62,269 bases of DNA from Rhodoferax sp. GTDB taxonomy: Bacteria; Pseudomonadota; Gammaproteobacteria; Burkholderiales; Burkholderiaceae_C. The notes below the pieces were generated by a model. That model had not been told where the DNA came from and ran no database searches. It worked only from the letters and a program-made list of their open reading frames with translations. This document shows positions 51,143-59,414 of this stretch, one piece after another. The stretch spans positions 1 to 62,269 of the forward strand of contig NZ_JAUSLE010000059.1 in the NCBI RefSeq assembly GCF_030646845.1, given 5' to 3'. The position numbers and the translations under genes are program-made. Every line of letters starts with the position of its first letter. Position 1 is the stretch's first letter.

Positions 51143-51258
51143 CGACATATCGCCGAAATGGTATTGGACGGTATCAAGACTACTTTTTACGATAGCCCGA
51201 CCCTGGACCTTTTGAGCCTGCCTCAGAGCTGGGGTTTTACCTACAAACAGGAGACACA

Positions 51259-52527
51259 ATGAACCGCGAATTGACCAGCAACATCGACCGTCGGACCGTC
51301 ATCAAAACACTCGCTGCCGGCACGCTGCTGCAGACGCCTTGGGTGCATGCGGCCAGCAACACCATCAAAATCGGCTATGTCAGCCCACAAACCGGGCCAT
51401 TGGCCATCTTTGCAGAGCCCGACGCGTTCACCCTGGCAGAGATGAAAAAAGCCCTGGCCGGTGGCATCAAGGTCGGCGGCAAAACCTACGCCGTCGAGTT
51501 CGTGGTGAAGGACTCCCAGTCCAACTCCAACCGCGCTGCCGAGGCGGCCTCGGAACTGATTCTCAAGGACAAGGTCAATATCGTGGTGGCCGGCTCGACC
51601 CCGGCGACCACCAACCCGGTGGCCGATCAGTGCGAGCTCAATGGTGTGCCCTGCATCACCAACGACACACCCTGGCAGCCCCACTTCTTCGGCCGTGGTG
51701 GCGATCCCAAAGTCGGCTTTCAGTGGACCTACCACTTCTTCTGGGGTCTGGAAGATGTGATTGGTGTGTTTACCAACCTGTGGACGCAAACACCGACCAA
51801 CAAGGTTGTCGGCGCGCTGTTCCCGAATGATTCCGATGGCAATGCCTGGGGTGACGCCAAGATGGGTTTCCCGCCGGTGCTGGCGCAAAAAGGCTTCAAG
51901 CTCATCGACAAGGGGCGCTTCCAGTCGCCAGCGGACGATTTCTCGAGCTACATCGCCGAGTTCAAGAAGAACAACGTCGAAATCGTGACCGGCGTGTTGC
52001 CGCCGCCTGACTTTGCCAACTTCTGGTCGCAGGCCGCGCAGCAGGGCTTCAAACCAAAAATCGTCACGGCGGCCAAAGCCACCGAGTTCCCGGCAGCGAT
52101 CCAGTCGTTTGGCCCGCGTGCCGAAGGCCTGTCGGTCGAAGTCTGGTGGTCGCCCACGCACCCGTTCAGCTCCAGCCTCAATGGCCAGTCGTCAGCGGCT
52201 CTGGCCGACGCCTACACCAAGGCCACCGGCCGGCCCTGGGCCATGCCGCTGGCGTTTAAACACTCGCTGTTTGAAGTGGCTGTGGATGCGCTCAAGCGCT
52301 CGGCCGACCTCAAACCCGAGTCGATCCGCAACGCCATTCGCGACACCAACCTCAACACCATCGTCGGACCGATCAACTTCAAGAAAGGTCCCGTGCCCAA
52401 TGTGGCCAAAACACCTTTGGTCGGTGGCCAGTGGAAGAAAACCGCCAAAGGCTTTGACCTGGTGGTGGTCGAAAACAGCCAGGCCCCTATGGTGCCGGTC
52501 AAGGCCAAATTTGAGCCCTTGAAGTAA
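51259..52527 (+). CDS. Branched-chain-type ABC transporter substrate-binding protein (probable aromatic ligand)
   Basis: 422-residue periplasmic binding protein of the LivJ/UrtA type. A Tat-like signal (RRTVIKTL, 11-18) leads a hydrophobic stretch ending near Ala32. Mature domain opens KIGYVSPQTGPLAIFAEPD. Position inside the phenol cluster suggests an aromatic acid or related substrate, but this is inferred. Confidence 0.88.
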   Translation: MNRELTSNIDRRTVIKTLAAGTLLQTPWVHAASNTIKIGYVSPQTGPLAIFAEPDAFTLAEMKKALAGGIKVGGKTYAVEFVVKDSQSNSNRAAEAASELILKDKVNIVVAGSTPATTNPVADQCELNGVPCITNDTPWQPHFFGRGGDPKVGFQWTYHFFWGLEDVIGVFTNLWTQTPTNKVVGALFPNDSDGNAWGDAKMGFPPVLAQKGFKLIDKGRFQSPADDFSSYIAEFKKNNVEIVTGVLPPPDFANFWSQAAQQGFKPKIVTAAKATEFPAAIQSFGPRAEGLSVEVWWSPTHPFSSSLNGQSSAALADAYTKATGRPWAMPLAFKHSLFEVAVDALKRSADLKPESIRNAIRDTNLNTIVGPINFKKGPVPNVAKTPLVGGQWKKTAKGFDLVVVENSQAPMVPVKAKFEPLK

Positions 52528-52576
52528 GCAAGCCGCCGCCCATCAAGCCTCGCACTCAAGCCCTTTGCCCCAAGCC

Positions 52577-53299
52577 ATGCAACTGCTCCGACTCGATAAT
52601 GTCAGCAAAGCCTACGGTGCCCTCACGGTCACCGACGGCTTGTCGCTGACGCTGGGCAAAGGTGAGGCTTTGGGGATCATTGGCCCGAATGGCGCGGGCA
52701 AAACCACCTTGTTCAACCTGATTGCAGGCAATGTTCAGCCCGATCGGGGGTCGGTCCATTTCAATGGCCGTGACATCACCCGTCTCACGCCGTCGGCACG
52801 CTGCCATCTTGGCATTGGCCGCTCGTACCAGGTGCCGCACCCGTTTGGCGGCATGACGGTGTTTGAAAACGTGCTGGTAGGGGCGACCTTTGGCGCCGGC
52901 CGCTCTGAGCGCGGGGGCACGCCTCTGGCCCTGGCAGCGCTTGAGCGCACCGGCCTGCTGTCCAAAGCCAACCGTCTGGCCGGCGCACTGCCGTTGTTGG
53001 ACCGCAAGCGGCTGGAACTCGCGCGCGCCCTGGCCACCCAGCCCGATTTGTTGTTGCTTGACGAGATTGCCGGTGGCCTGACCGAGCATGAGGTGGCCGA
53101 ACTGATCGAGTCGATTCAGGACATCCGCGCCAGCGGCACGTCCATCATCTGGATCGAGCACATCGTGCACGCTTTGCTGGCCGTGGTGGACCGTCTGCTG
53201 GTGATCAACTTTGGCAAGCTGCTGTTGCAGGGCAATCCGGCCGAGGTGATGGCCAGCCCGGAAGTCCAGGAAATCTACCTCGGGATGGCGGTCGAATGA
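52577..53299 (+). CDS. ABC transporter ATP-binding protein, LivG type
   Basis: 240-residue ATPase. Walker A GPNGAGKTTL (about 36-45), Q-loop and signature as in LivG (LDRKRLELARAL in place of a strict LSGGQ), Walker B LLLLDEIAGGL, and switch His. The ATG at 52577 is preferred to a TTG at 52565. Overlaps livF-type by four bases. Confidence 0.9.
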   Translation: MQLLRLDNVSKAYGALTVTDGLSLTLGKGEALGIIGPNGAGKTTLFNLIAGNVQPDRGSVHFNGRDITRLTPSARCHLGIGRSYQVPHPFGGMTVFENVLVGATFGAGRSERGGTPLALAALERTGLLSKANRLAGALPLLDRKRLELARALATQPDLLLLDEIAGGLTEHEVAELIESIQDIRASGTSIIWIEHIVHALLAVVDRLLVINFGKLLLQGNPAEVMASPEVQEIYLGMAVE

Positions 53300-53994
53300 G
53301 CTTGCTCAACACCACCGGCGTGACCGCCTTTTATGGCGATTTCCAGGCCCTGTACGGCATTGACCTGCGTGTGGAAGAGGGCGAGACCGTGGCCATCATT
53401 GGCTCCAATGGCGCCGGCAAGTCCTCGTTCCTGCGGACCCTGACTGGTTTGCAAAAAGCCGCGGCGGACAGCATTGTGTTTGCGGGCCAGGCCATCGGCG
53501 GCATGGCGGCGCACCGCATCGTGGGGATGGGACTGGCGCTGGTGCCGGAGGGGCGGCGCCTGTTCCCCAGTCTGACGGTCGAAGAGAACTTGTTGGTGGG
53601 ATCGTATTCACGTCGTCCCGGCCCGTGGAACCTGGAACGCCTCTACGCCTTGTTCCCCATTCTGGCCGAGCGGCGCCACACCCCGGGTACGGCGCTCTCG
53701 GGTGGGCAGCAGCAGATGGTGGCCATCGGGCGGGCGCTCATGTCCAACCCGCGTCTGTTGTTGTGCGACGAAATTTCGCTTGGGCTGGCACCGGTTGTCA
53801 TCAAGGACATTTACGCCGCGCTGCCGGGCATCAAGGCGACGGGCACCTCGCTGTTGATCGTGGAGCAGGACGTCGGCCAGGCCATGAAAGTGGCGGACCG
53901 GGTCTACTGCTTCCAGGAAGGTCGGGTGTCACTGACCGGTGGCTCGGCGGACCTGACGCGTGAACAGATTTCATATGCATATTTTGGAATCTAG
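53296..53994 (+). CDS. ABC transporter ATP-binding protein, LivF type
   Basis: 232-residue ATPase. Walker A GSNGAGKSSF (about 36-45), signature LSGGQQQMVAIGRAL, Walker B LLLCDEISLGLAP. The start overlaps the LivG-type stop. Pairs with the previous ATPase. Confidence 0.92.
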   Translation: MSLLNTTGVTAFYGDFQALYGIDLRVEEGETVAIIGSNGAGKSSFLRTLTGLQKAAADSIVFAGQAIGGMAAHRIVGMGLALVPEGRRLFPSLTVEENLLVGSYSRRPGPWNLERLYALFPILAERRHTPGTALSGGQQQMVAIGRALMSNPRLLLCDEISLGLAPVVIKDIYAALPGIKATGTSLLIVEQDVGQAMKVADRVYCFQEGRVSLTGGSADLTREQISYAYFGI

Positions 53995-53997
53995 GTC

Positions 53998-54870
53998 ATG
54001 ACGGAATGGATCAACACCCTGCTGCAAGGCCTGCTCCTGGGCGGCCTGTATGCCCTGTTTGCCACAGGCCTGGCCTTGTCGTTTGGTGTCATGCGCATGA
54101 TCAACATCGCCCATGGGGACTTTGCCATTTTGGCCGCCTTCGCCGCCATTGCCGTGGTGCAGCCCCTGGGATGGAACCCGTTTGTGGTGCTGTTGCTCAT
54201 CGTGCCATTGATGGGTGGCCTGGGCTATTTGCTGCAGCGTGTGGTGCTGAACCGCACCCTGGGGCAGGACATCTTGCCGCCCTTGTTGGTGACGTTTGGT
54301 TTTTCCATCATCATCCAGAACCTGCTGCTGGTGCTGTTTTCCGCCGATACGCGCAGCTTGCCGTCGGGCGATCTGGCCACCGCCAGCCTGAACCTGGGCA
54401 CCGAGGTGGCGGTGGGCGTGCTGCCCCTGCTCACTTTTGCGGCGGCGCTCGCGGTGCTGGGGGGGTTGCAGTGGCTGTTTTCGGCCACTGCCTTGGGGCG
54501 GGCTTTTCGTGCCGCATCGGACGACCGTGAAGCGGCCCAATTGATGGGCATTGACAACCGCCACATTTACGCTCTGGCCATGGCCGCGGCCATGGCCATC
54601 GTGGCCGTGGCGGGCGTCTTTCTGGCGATGCGCACTAACATCAGCCCGGCCGACGGGCCACTGCGCCTGCTCTACGCCTTCGAGGCAGTCATCATTGGCG
54701 GTCTGGGCTCGATCTGGGGCACCCTGGCCGGCGGCATCATTCTCGGCGTCGCGCAGTCGATCGGGCTCAAGGCCGACCCAGGCTGGGGCATTTTGGCTGG
54801 TCACCTGGCCTTTCTGGCGGTGCTGGTGGTGCGCCCCAATGGCTTGTTCCCGCGCACCCGTGACCGCTAA
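53998..54870 (+). CDS. ABC transporter permease, LivH type
   Basis: 290-residue permease with about eight membrane segments and the LivH feature ARSMGI-like motif AAQLMGIDNRHIYALAMA. Starts three bases after the LivF-type stop. Confidence 0.9.
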   Translation: MTEWINTLLQGLLLGGLYALFATGLALSFGVMRMINIAHGDFAILAAFAAIAVVQPLGWNPFVVLLLIVPLMGGLGYLLQRVVLNRTLGQDILPPLLVTFGFSIIIQNLLLVLFSADTRSLPSGDLATASLNLGTEVAVGVLPLLTFAAALAVLGGLQWLFSATALGRAFRAASDDREAAQLMGIDNRHIYALAMAAAMAIVAVAGVFLAMRTNISPADGPLRLLYAFEAVIIGGLGSIWGTLAGGIILGVAQSIGLKADPGWGILAGHLAFLAVLVVRPNGLFPRTRDR

Positions 54871-54883
54871 CCGGCCTGACATC

Positions 54884-55903
54884 ATGAACACCCAAACCCC
54901 CTCCGTTGAGCGCAGCACACGGGCCAGCCAGGCCGGTCTGGTGTTGGCGCTGCTCGTGTTGCTGGCGGCGACCTCGGCCCCCTGGTGGGCGGAGCGCTCA
55001 TCGCAACGCCTGATGACCGAAATTCTCTACACCCTGGCGCTGGCGCAGATGTGGAATCTGCTGGCGGGCTATGGCGGCTTGCTGTCAGTTGGGCAGCAGG
55101 GCTTTGTTGGCCTGGGCGGCTATTGCCTGGTGGTGCTGGGGCTGCAGTTCGGGCTGAACCCGTTTCTGATCGTGCCGCTGGCCGGGGTGGTGACGGCGCT
55201 GGTGGCGATCCCGACGGCAGCGGTGCTGTTTCGGTTGCGGGGCGCTTACTTTGCGGTCGGGACCTGGGTGGTAGCCGAAGTGTTTCGGCTGATCGTGGCC
55301 AACACCGCCAGTGTTGGGGGCGGCTCGGGCACGTCCATCACCCAGACTGTGACCGGTATTCCCGCCTGGTGGCGCGAGTCCACCACGCTGTGGCTGGCGA
55401 TAGCACTGGGCGGCGGGGCGACGCTGGCGGTCTACTGGCTGCTGCGTTCACGCCATGGCCTGGCCCTGACCGCCGTGCGCGACAGCGAACACGCGGCCGA
55501 GAGCCTGGGGGTGTCGGTCGCCCGCATGAAATGGTTTGTCTATATTGCCGCCGCCGCGGGCTGTGGCATGGTGGGTGCGTTGATTTTCATCACCAAGTTG
55601 CGCATTGCGCCCGAGGCGGCGTTTTCCATGGACTGGACGGCCGCGATGTTCTTTGTCGTCATCATTGGCGGCATCGGCACCATTGAGGGCCCGATCGTCG
55701 GCACGCTCATCTACTTTGTGCTGCGCCAGTTCCTGAGCGACTATGGCAGCTGGTACATGATTGTGCTGGGTTGCGTTGCGGTGGCATTCATGCTCTGGAT
55801 TCCGCGCGGTGTCTGGGGGCTGATGAGCAGCCGCTTTGACCTGCATTTTTTCGCGGTCCAGCGGCGTGTCCGCTTTGCGTCCACCCAGGAGAAACAGCCA
55901 TGA
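54884..55903 (+). CDS. ABC transporter permease, LivM type
   Basis: 339-residue permease with about ten membrane segments; LAGYGGLLSVGQQGFVGLGG and SRHGLALTAVRDSEHAAESL are the LivM signatures. The ATG at 54884 follows the LivH-type stop by 13 bp; longer in-frame starts lie inside that gene. Overlaps the hemerythrin-like gene by four bases. Confidence 0.9.
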   Translation: MNTQTPSVERSTRASQAGLVLALLVLLAATSAPWWAERSSQRLMTEILYTLALAQMWNLLAGYGGLLSVGQQGFVGLGGYCLVVLGLQFGLNPFLIVPLAGVVTALVAIPTAAVLFRLRGAYFAVGTWVVAEVFRLIVANTASVGGGSGTSITQTVTGIPAWWRESTTLWLAIALGGGATLAVYWLLRSRHGLALTAVRDSEHAAESLGVSVARMKWFVYIAAAAGCGMVGALIFITKLRIAPEAAFSMDWTAAMFFVVIIGGIGTIEGPIVGTLIYFVLRQFLSDYGSWYMIVLGCVAVAFMLWIPRGVWGLMSSRFDLHFFAVQRRVRFASTQEKQP

Positions 55904-56469
55904 GACCGGCGATGCGCATTTTGGGCCGGGAACACCTGGCGCTGCGCGCCGTTGCCCGCATCATCGCGATGGAGGCGGTTCTGCTCGCGCGCGGTGGCCA
56001 GGTTGATATCGCGTTGCTGGAAAGCATCGCCGCCTACATCGCCGAGTTTCCGAACCGCATCCACCATCCGAAAGAAGAGGCGTTTCTGTTTCGCGCCATG
56101 CGCGAACGTGCGCCACAACGCTGCGCCGCGCTGCTGGACCGACTGTTGTCCGACCATGGCAAAGAAGACGACAGCATTGCACAATTTTTGGACGCGCTGA
56201 CTGCCTACAAGAACTCAGCGCCCGGGGCCGCAGCACAGCTGGCCGAAGTGGCCGGCAGCTACGCCAGACACCTGGAGCGCCACCTCGAGGTGGAGAACAC
56301 CCAGGCGTTTCCCCTAGCCGAAGAAGTCTTGCTGGCGTCCGATTGGCAAACCATTGATGCGGCGTTTATGGCCAACGATGACCCCCTGGTGAGCGCGACT
56401 CCCGGCTTGCGCTATGCCGACCTGCACCGGCGCATCATGGCGCTGGGCGCCACACCGCCTGGAGTTTGA
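55900..56469 (+). CDS. Hemerythrin-like (HHE-domain) protein
   Basis: 189-residue predicted four-helix diiron or O2/NO-binding protein of the hemerythrin HHE type. Candidate ligands: His12 (REHLALR), His56 and Glu60 (HHPKEE), His86 with Glu89/Asp90 (HGKEDD), His128 and Glu132 (HLEVEN). All expected positions are filled. Translation is coupled to the LivM-type permease (ATGA), an unusual partner. Oxygen or NO sensing or protection is possible, but no role is known in aromatic uptake. Confidence 0.82.
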   Translation: MRPAMRILGREHLALRAVARIIAMEAVLLARGGQVDIALLESIAAYIAEFPNRIHHPKEEAFLFRAMRERAPQRCAALLDRLLSDHGKEDDSIAQFLDALTAYKNSAPGAAAQLAEVAGSYARHLERHLEVENTQAFPLAEEVLLASDWQTIDAAFMANDDPLVSATPGLRYADLHRRIMALGATPPGV

Positions 56470-56472
56470 GCC

Positions 56473-57384
56473 ATGGACCTGCGTCATCTGAAAAGTTTTG
56501 CGGTGCTGGCCGAAGAGTTGAACTTTGGTCGGGCGGCCGTTCGCCTGCACATTTCGCAGCCACCCTTGACCCGTCAGATTCAGCTGATGGAAAACGAGCT
56601 CGGTACCCAACTGTTTGACCGACTGCCCAAAGGTCTGGCGCTGACTGCCGCCGGGATCACCTTGCTGGACGATGCCAGGCGAATTCTGGGGCTGGTGGAC
56701 GCTGCCAAAGACCGCGCCACCCAAGCCGGCCGGGGTGAAATTGGCCGTCTGGATGTGGGCATTTTCGGTTCGGCGATTTTTCACTACATTCCACGCTTGC
56801 TGTTGCAGTTTCGCAGCCTGTACCCCAATGTGAAGATCAGCCTGCATGAACAAACCAAAGTAGAACAAATCCAGGCCCTGCGCGAAAGACGTCTGACGAT
56901 TGGCTTTAACCGCCACGTCAGGTCCGAGCCGGACATCGTGGTGGAAACGGTGTACCTTGAACCCCTGCTGGTTGCGCTGCCTTGTGGGCATCCGCTAGCG
57001 CAACAGGCCGCCATCAGCATCCTGGAACTCAGCCAGCAGCCGCTCATTCTGTACCCCAATAACACCCGCGAAGGTTTTGCTGACCACGTGATTTCATTGT
57101 TTGACCACGAAGGGCTGCAAGCCCAGGTGGAATTGGAAGTGAAGGATGTGGTCACCGCGGTAGCCCTGGTCTCCAGCGGCTTTGGCCTGTGCGTGACGCC
57201 CGAGGCGGCCAGCAGCCTGCAACTGCCGGGGGTGGTGTACCGACCGCTCAAAGCCGATCCACCGCCTACGGTGGACCTGGTTTGCCTGTACCGCCGGGAT
57301 GATGCCTCGCCGATATTGACGGCCTTCCTGGATACCGTGCGCAAATTCCAGCCGCAAAGCGCGAGCCAAGGACAGATCCGCTGA
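56473..57384 (+). CDS. LysR-family regulator (BenM/CatM/CatR-like)
   Basis: 303 residues: N-terminal winged HTH (MDLRHLKSFAVLAEELNFGR, then HISQPPLTRQIQLMENELGT, 1-60) and a two-subdomain effector region as in BenM/CatM. It follows the hemerythrin-like gene by three bases and ends the ABC module. Its likely target is the ATAC-N7-GTAT site upstream of the binding protein, giving the module its own control. It may also affect the meta-pathway genes that follow. Confidence 0.88.
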   Translation: MDLRHLKSFAVLAEELNFGRAAVRLHISQPPLTRQIQLMENELGTQLFDRLPKGLALTAAGITLLDDARRILGLVDAAKDRATQAGRGEIGRLDVGIFGSAIFHYIPRLLLQFRSLYPNVKISLHEQTKVEQIQALRERRLTIGFNRHVRSEPDIVVETVYLEPLLVALPCGHPLAQQAAISILELSQQPLILYPNNTREGFADHVISLFDHEGLQAQVELEVKDVVTAVALVSSGFGLCVTPEAASSLQLPGVVYRPLKADPPPTVDLVCLYRRDDASPILTAFLDTVRKFQPQSASQGQIR

Positions 57385-57394
57385 CAACTTCATC

Positions 57395-57490
57395 ATGGCA
57401 AGCTACACCATTCCTATTGAAAACGACTGCAGCAATTACCGCTGCACCGGCGCCAGCCAGCAGCGCAGCCCGCTGCTCAAGCGGGTTTGA
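57395..57490 (+). pseudogene. Chimeric mini-ORF: unknown 21-residue start joined to the dmpP 3' end
   Basis: A 31-codon frame MASYTIPIENDCSNYRC... ends in QQRSPLLKRV, matching the DmpP C-terminus RQRSPLFKRV. Only the last 34 bases (57460-57493) match dmpP; the first 65 are of unknown origin. It looks like the scar of an insertion or recombination rather than a functional gene, though a ribosome could translate it. Confidence 0.65.
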
Positions 57491-57493
57491 GGA
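57460..57493 (+). repeat. 34-bp direct repeat, copy 2 (dmpP-like tail before dmpQ)
   Basis: Same as copy 1 except C for T at position 17. Directly followed by GCGCACTCG and dmpQ, which resembles the junction expected in an uninterrupted dmpP-dmpQ operon. Confidence 0.9.
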
Positions 57494-57502
57494 GCGCACT
57501 CG

Positions 57503-57850
57503 ATGTTGTTTGATACCCGCCCCAAAGTCAGTGTGCATGTCGTGCAGACCAACGAAACCTTCCCCTGCGCCAGCGACGAGAGTTTGCTGCAGGCCATGTT
57601 GCGTCTGGGCCGCAAGGGCATCCCGGTGGGTTGCGTCAATGGTGGTTGTGGCGTCTGCAAGGTTCACGTGACCGAAGGGCAGTGCCGGCCCCTCGGTCCC
57701 ATCAGTCGCGCGCACGTCAGTGCAGCGGAGGAAGCGCAAGGCTTCACGTTGGCCTGCCGTGTGGCGCCCGTCACCGCCATCCGGCTGGAGGTCGCGGGCA
57801 AGTTCGAGAAGCCGTTTCGAAAAGGCTTTGCCGCAGCGGCAAAGCCCTGA
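57503..57850 (+). CDS. dmpQ: Plant-type [2Fe-2S] ferredoxin DmpQ (XylT)
   Basis: 115-residue ferredoxin that reactivates oxidised catechol 2,3-dioxygenase by reducing its iron. Cluster ligands in [12 protein letters not shown] (Cys44, Cys49, Cys52) and Cys86 near LACRV. GAGGAG precedes the ATG. It immediately precedes dmpB, the usual order. Confidence 0.93.
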   Translation: MLFDTRPKVSVHVVQTNETFPCASDESLLQAMLRLGRKGIPVGCVNGGCGVCKVHVTEGQCRPLGPISRAHVSAAEEAQGFTLACRVAPVTAIRLEVAGKFEKPFRKGFAAAAKP

Positions 57851-57873
57851 TTTTTAACCACGAGGAGACTTCA

Positions 57874-58818
57874 ATGGGAATCATGAGAATTGGTCACGCC
57901 AGCCTTCGGGTGATGGACATGGCAGCCGCCCTCAAGCACTACGAAAACGTGCTGGGCATGAAAAAGACAATGGAGGACAAGCACGGCAACGTGTACCTCA
58001 AGTGCTGGGACGAATGGGACAAATACTCGCTGGTGCTGACGCCCTCAGACCAGGCGGGCCTGAACCACGTGGCCTACAAGGTCGAGAAGGACGCCGACCT
58101 GGACGACCTGCAGAAGAAGGTCGAAGCCTACGGCATCAGCACCAAGATCCTGCCCGAAGGCACTCAGCCTTCGACCGGGCGCATGCTTCAGTTCAACATG
58201 CCCAGCGGCCACGAAATGCGGCTGTATGCGATGAAAGAATATGTGGGCACCGAGGTCGGTAGCCTGAACCCCGACCCCTGGCCCGACAACATCAAGGGCG
58301 CGGGCGCGCACTGGCTGGACCACTGTTTGCTCATGTGCGAACTCAACCCGGAAACCGGGGTGAACAAGGTCGCCGACAACACCAAATTCATGATCGAGGC
58401 GCTCGACTTCTTCCTCACCGAGCAGGTGCTGGTTGGCCCGGCCGGCGACATGCAGGCCGCCACCTGGCTGGCCCGCACCACCACGCCGCACGACATTGCT
58501 TTTGTGGGCGGACCGCGCATGGGACTGCACCACATTGCGTACTTCCTGGATTCCTGGCACGACATCCTGAAGTCAGCCGACGTGATGGCAAAAACCAAGA
58601 CCCGGATCGATGTGGCGCCGACACGCCATGGCATCACCCGGGGCGAGACCATCTACTTCTTTGACCCGAGCGGCAACCGCAACGAAACCTTCGCGGGTCT
58701 GGGCTACCTGGCCCAGCGCGACCGCCCCGTGACCACCTGGGACGAATCGCACCTGGGCAGCGGCATTTTTTATCACACGGGTGACCTGGTGCCTTCGTTC
58801 ACTGAGGTGTACACCTGA
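57874..58818 (+). CDS. dmpB: Catechol 2,3-dioxygenase DmpB (XylE)
   Basis: Extradiol ring-cleavage enzyme giving 2-hydroxymuconic semialdehyde from catechol. 314 residues, two-domain type I fold. Fe(II) ligands inferred as His150 (LDHCLL), His220 ([12 protein letters not shown]) and Glu271 (PSGNRNETF). AGGAGA precedes the ATG at 57874; a long in-frame extension upstream is not coding because it overlaps dmpQ. Confidence 0.97.
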   Translation: MGIMRIGHASLRVMDMAAALKHYENVLGMKKTMEDKHGNVYLKCWDEWDKYSLVLTPSDQAGLNHVAYKVEKDADLDDLQKKVEAYGISTKILPEGTQPSTGRMLQFNMPSGHEMRLYAMKEYVGTEVGSLNPDPWPDNIKGAGAHWLDHCLLMCELNPETGVNKVADNTKFMIEALDFFLTEQVLVGPAGDMQAATWLARTTTPHDIAFVGGPRMGLHHIAYFLDSWHDILKSADVMAKTKTRIDVAPTRHGITRGETIYFFDPSGNRNETFAGLGYLAQRDRPVTTWDESHLGSGIFYHTGDLVPSFTEVYT

Positions 58819-58836
58819 TACGGGCTGTGCGAAATC

Positions 58837-59316
58837 ATGACTAAAACGGAGACCGCCTCCCGGTCCGAGCCCCCGGCTTCCGGCTTGCCCGTCAGCGTCG
58901 CCTTGCAGTCCATCGACTGGCACGCGGCGCACCTGGCGGTTGGCGCGGCGGTGCAGGCGGCCCGGGAGCGGGGCGTGTGCATCAATGTGGCCGTGGTGGA
59001 TGCCGGCGGCGTGCTGGCGGCGTTCCTGCGCATGCCCGGTGCGCCGCTGCATTCGGTGGACATCGCCATCGACAAGGCCTACACCGCCGTCAGCTTTGGC
59101 CTGGCCACCAGTCAGTGGCAGGCCGCCCTGCAGCAGCACTCCGCCGCCGTGCGCGAAGGCCTTGTGCTCAGGCCGCGCTTTGTGGCCTTTGGCGGCGGGC
59201 TGCCGCTGATGGAGAACGGTCAGCGCATCGGCGGTATCGGTGTCTCGGGTGGCTCCGAGGAGCAGGACGAAGCCTGTGCGCAAGCCGGGCTAGCCGCGAT
59301 TGGATTGAGCAGCTAA
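58837..59316 (+). CDS. GlcG/HbpS-like (DUF336) protein
   Basis: 159 residues of the GlcG/HbpS family, some of whose members bind heme or flavin-like ligands. VAVVDAGGVLAAFLRMPGAP and SVDIAIDKAYTAVSFGL are the conserved core. It lies between dmpB and dmpC on the same strand, a position also reported in other beta-proteobacterial meta-clusters. No function in the pathway is established. Confidence 0.8.
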   Translation: MTKTETASRSEPPASGLPVSVALQSIDWHAAHLAVGAAVQAARERGVCINVAVVDAGGVLAAFLRMPGAPLHSVDIAIDKAYTAVSFGLATSQWQAALQQHSAAVREGLVLRPRFVAFGGGLPLMENGQRIGGIGVSGGSEEQDEACAQAGLAAIGLSS

Positions 59317-59414
59317 CTTTCCTGGCCCTTGGCGAAGCGCCTGGGGCCATGAAAGTTATTTCACGTTAACGGCGCAGAGCAAGAGCTACCGCGCCTTTTT
59401 TGGAAGAGTTGGAT

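Noticed and set aside
52577..53299. LivG-type ATPase as broken because a strict LSGGQ is missing
   Set aside because: Walker A and B and the D-loop region are intact and LivG-type ATPases commonly deviate in the signature; no frameshift is seen.
59351..59368. Possible parS-like sequence TTTCACGTTAACG before dmpC
   Set aside because: Not palindromic beyond TTCACGTTAA and lacks the right arm; unrelated to the par cluster.
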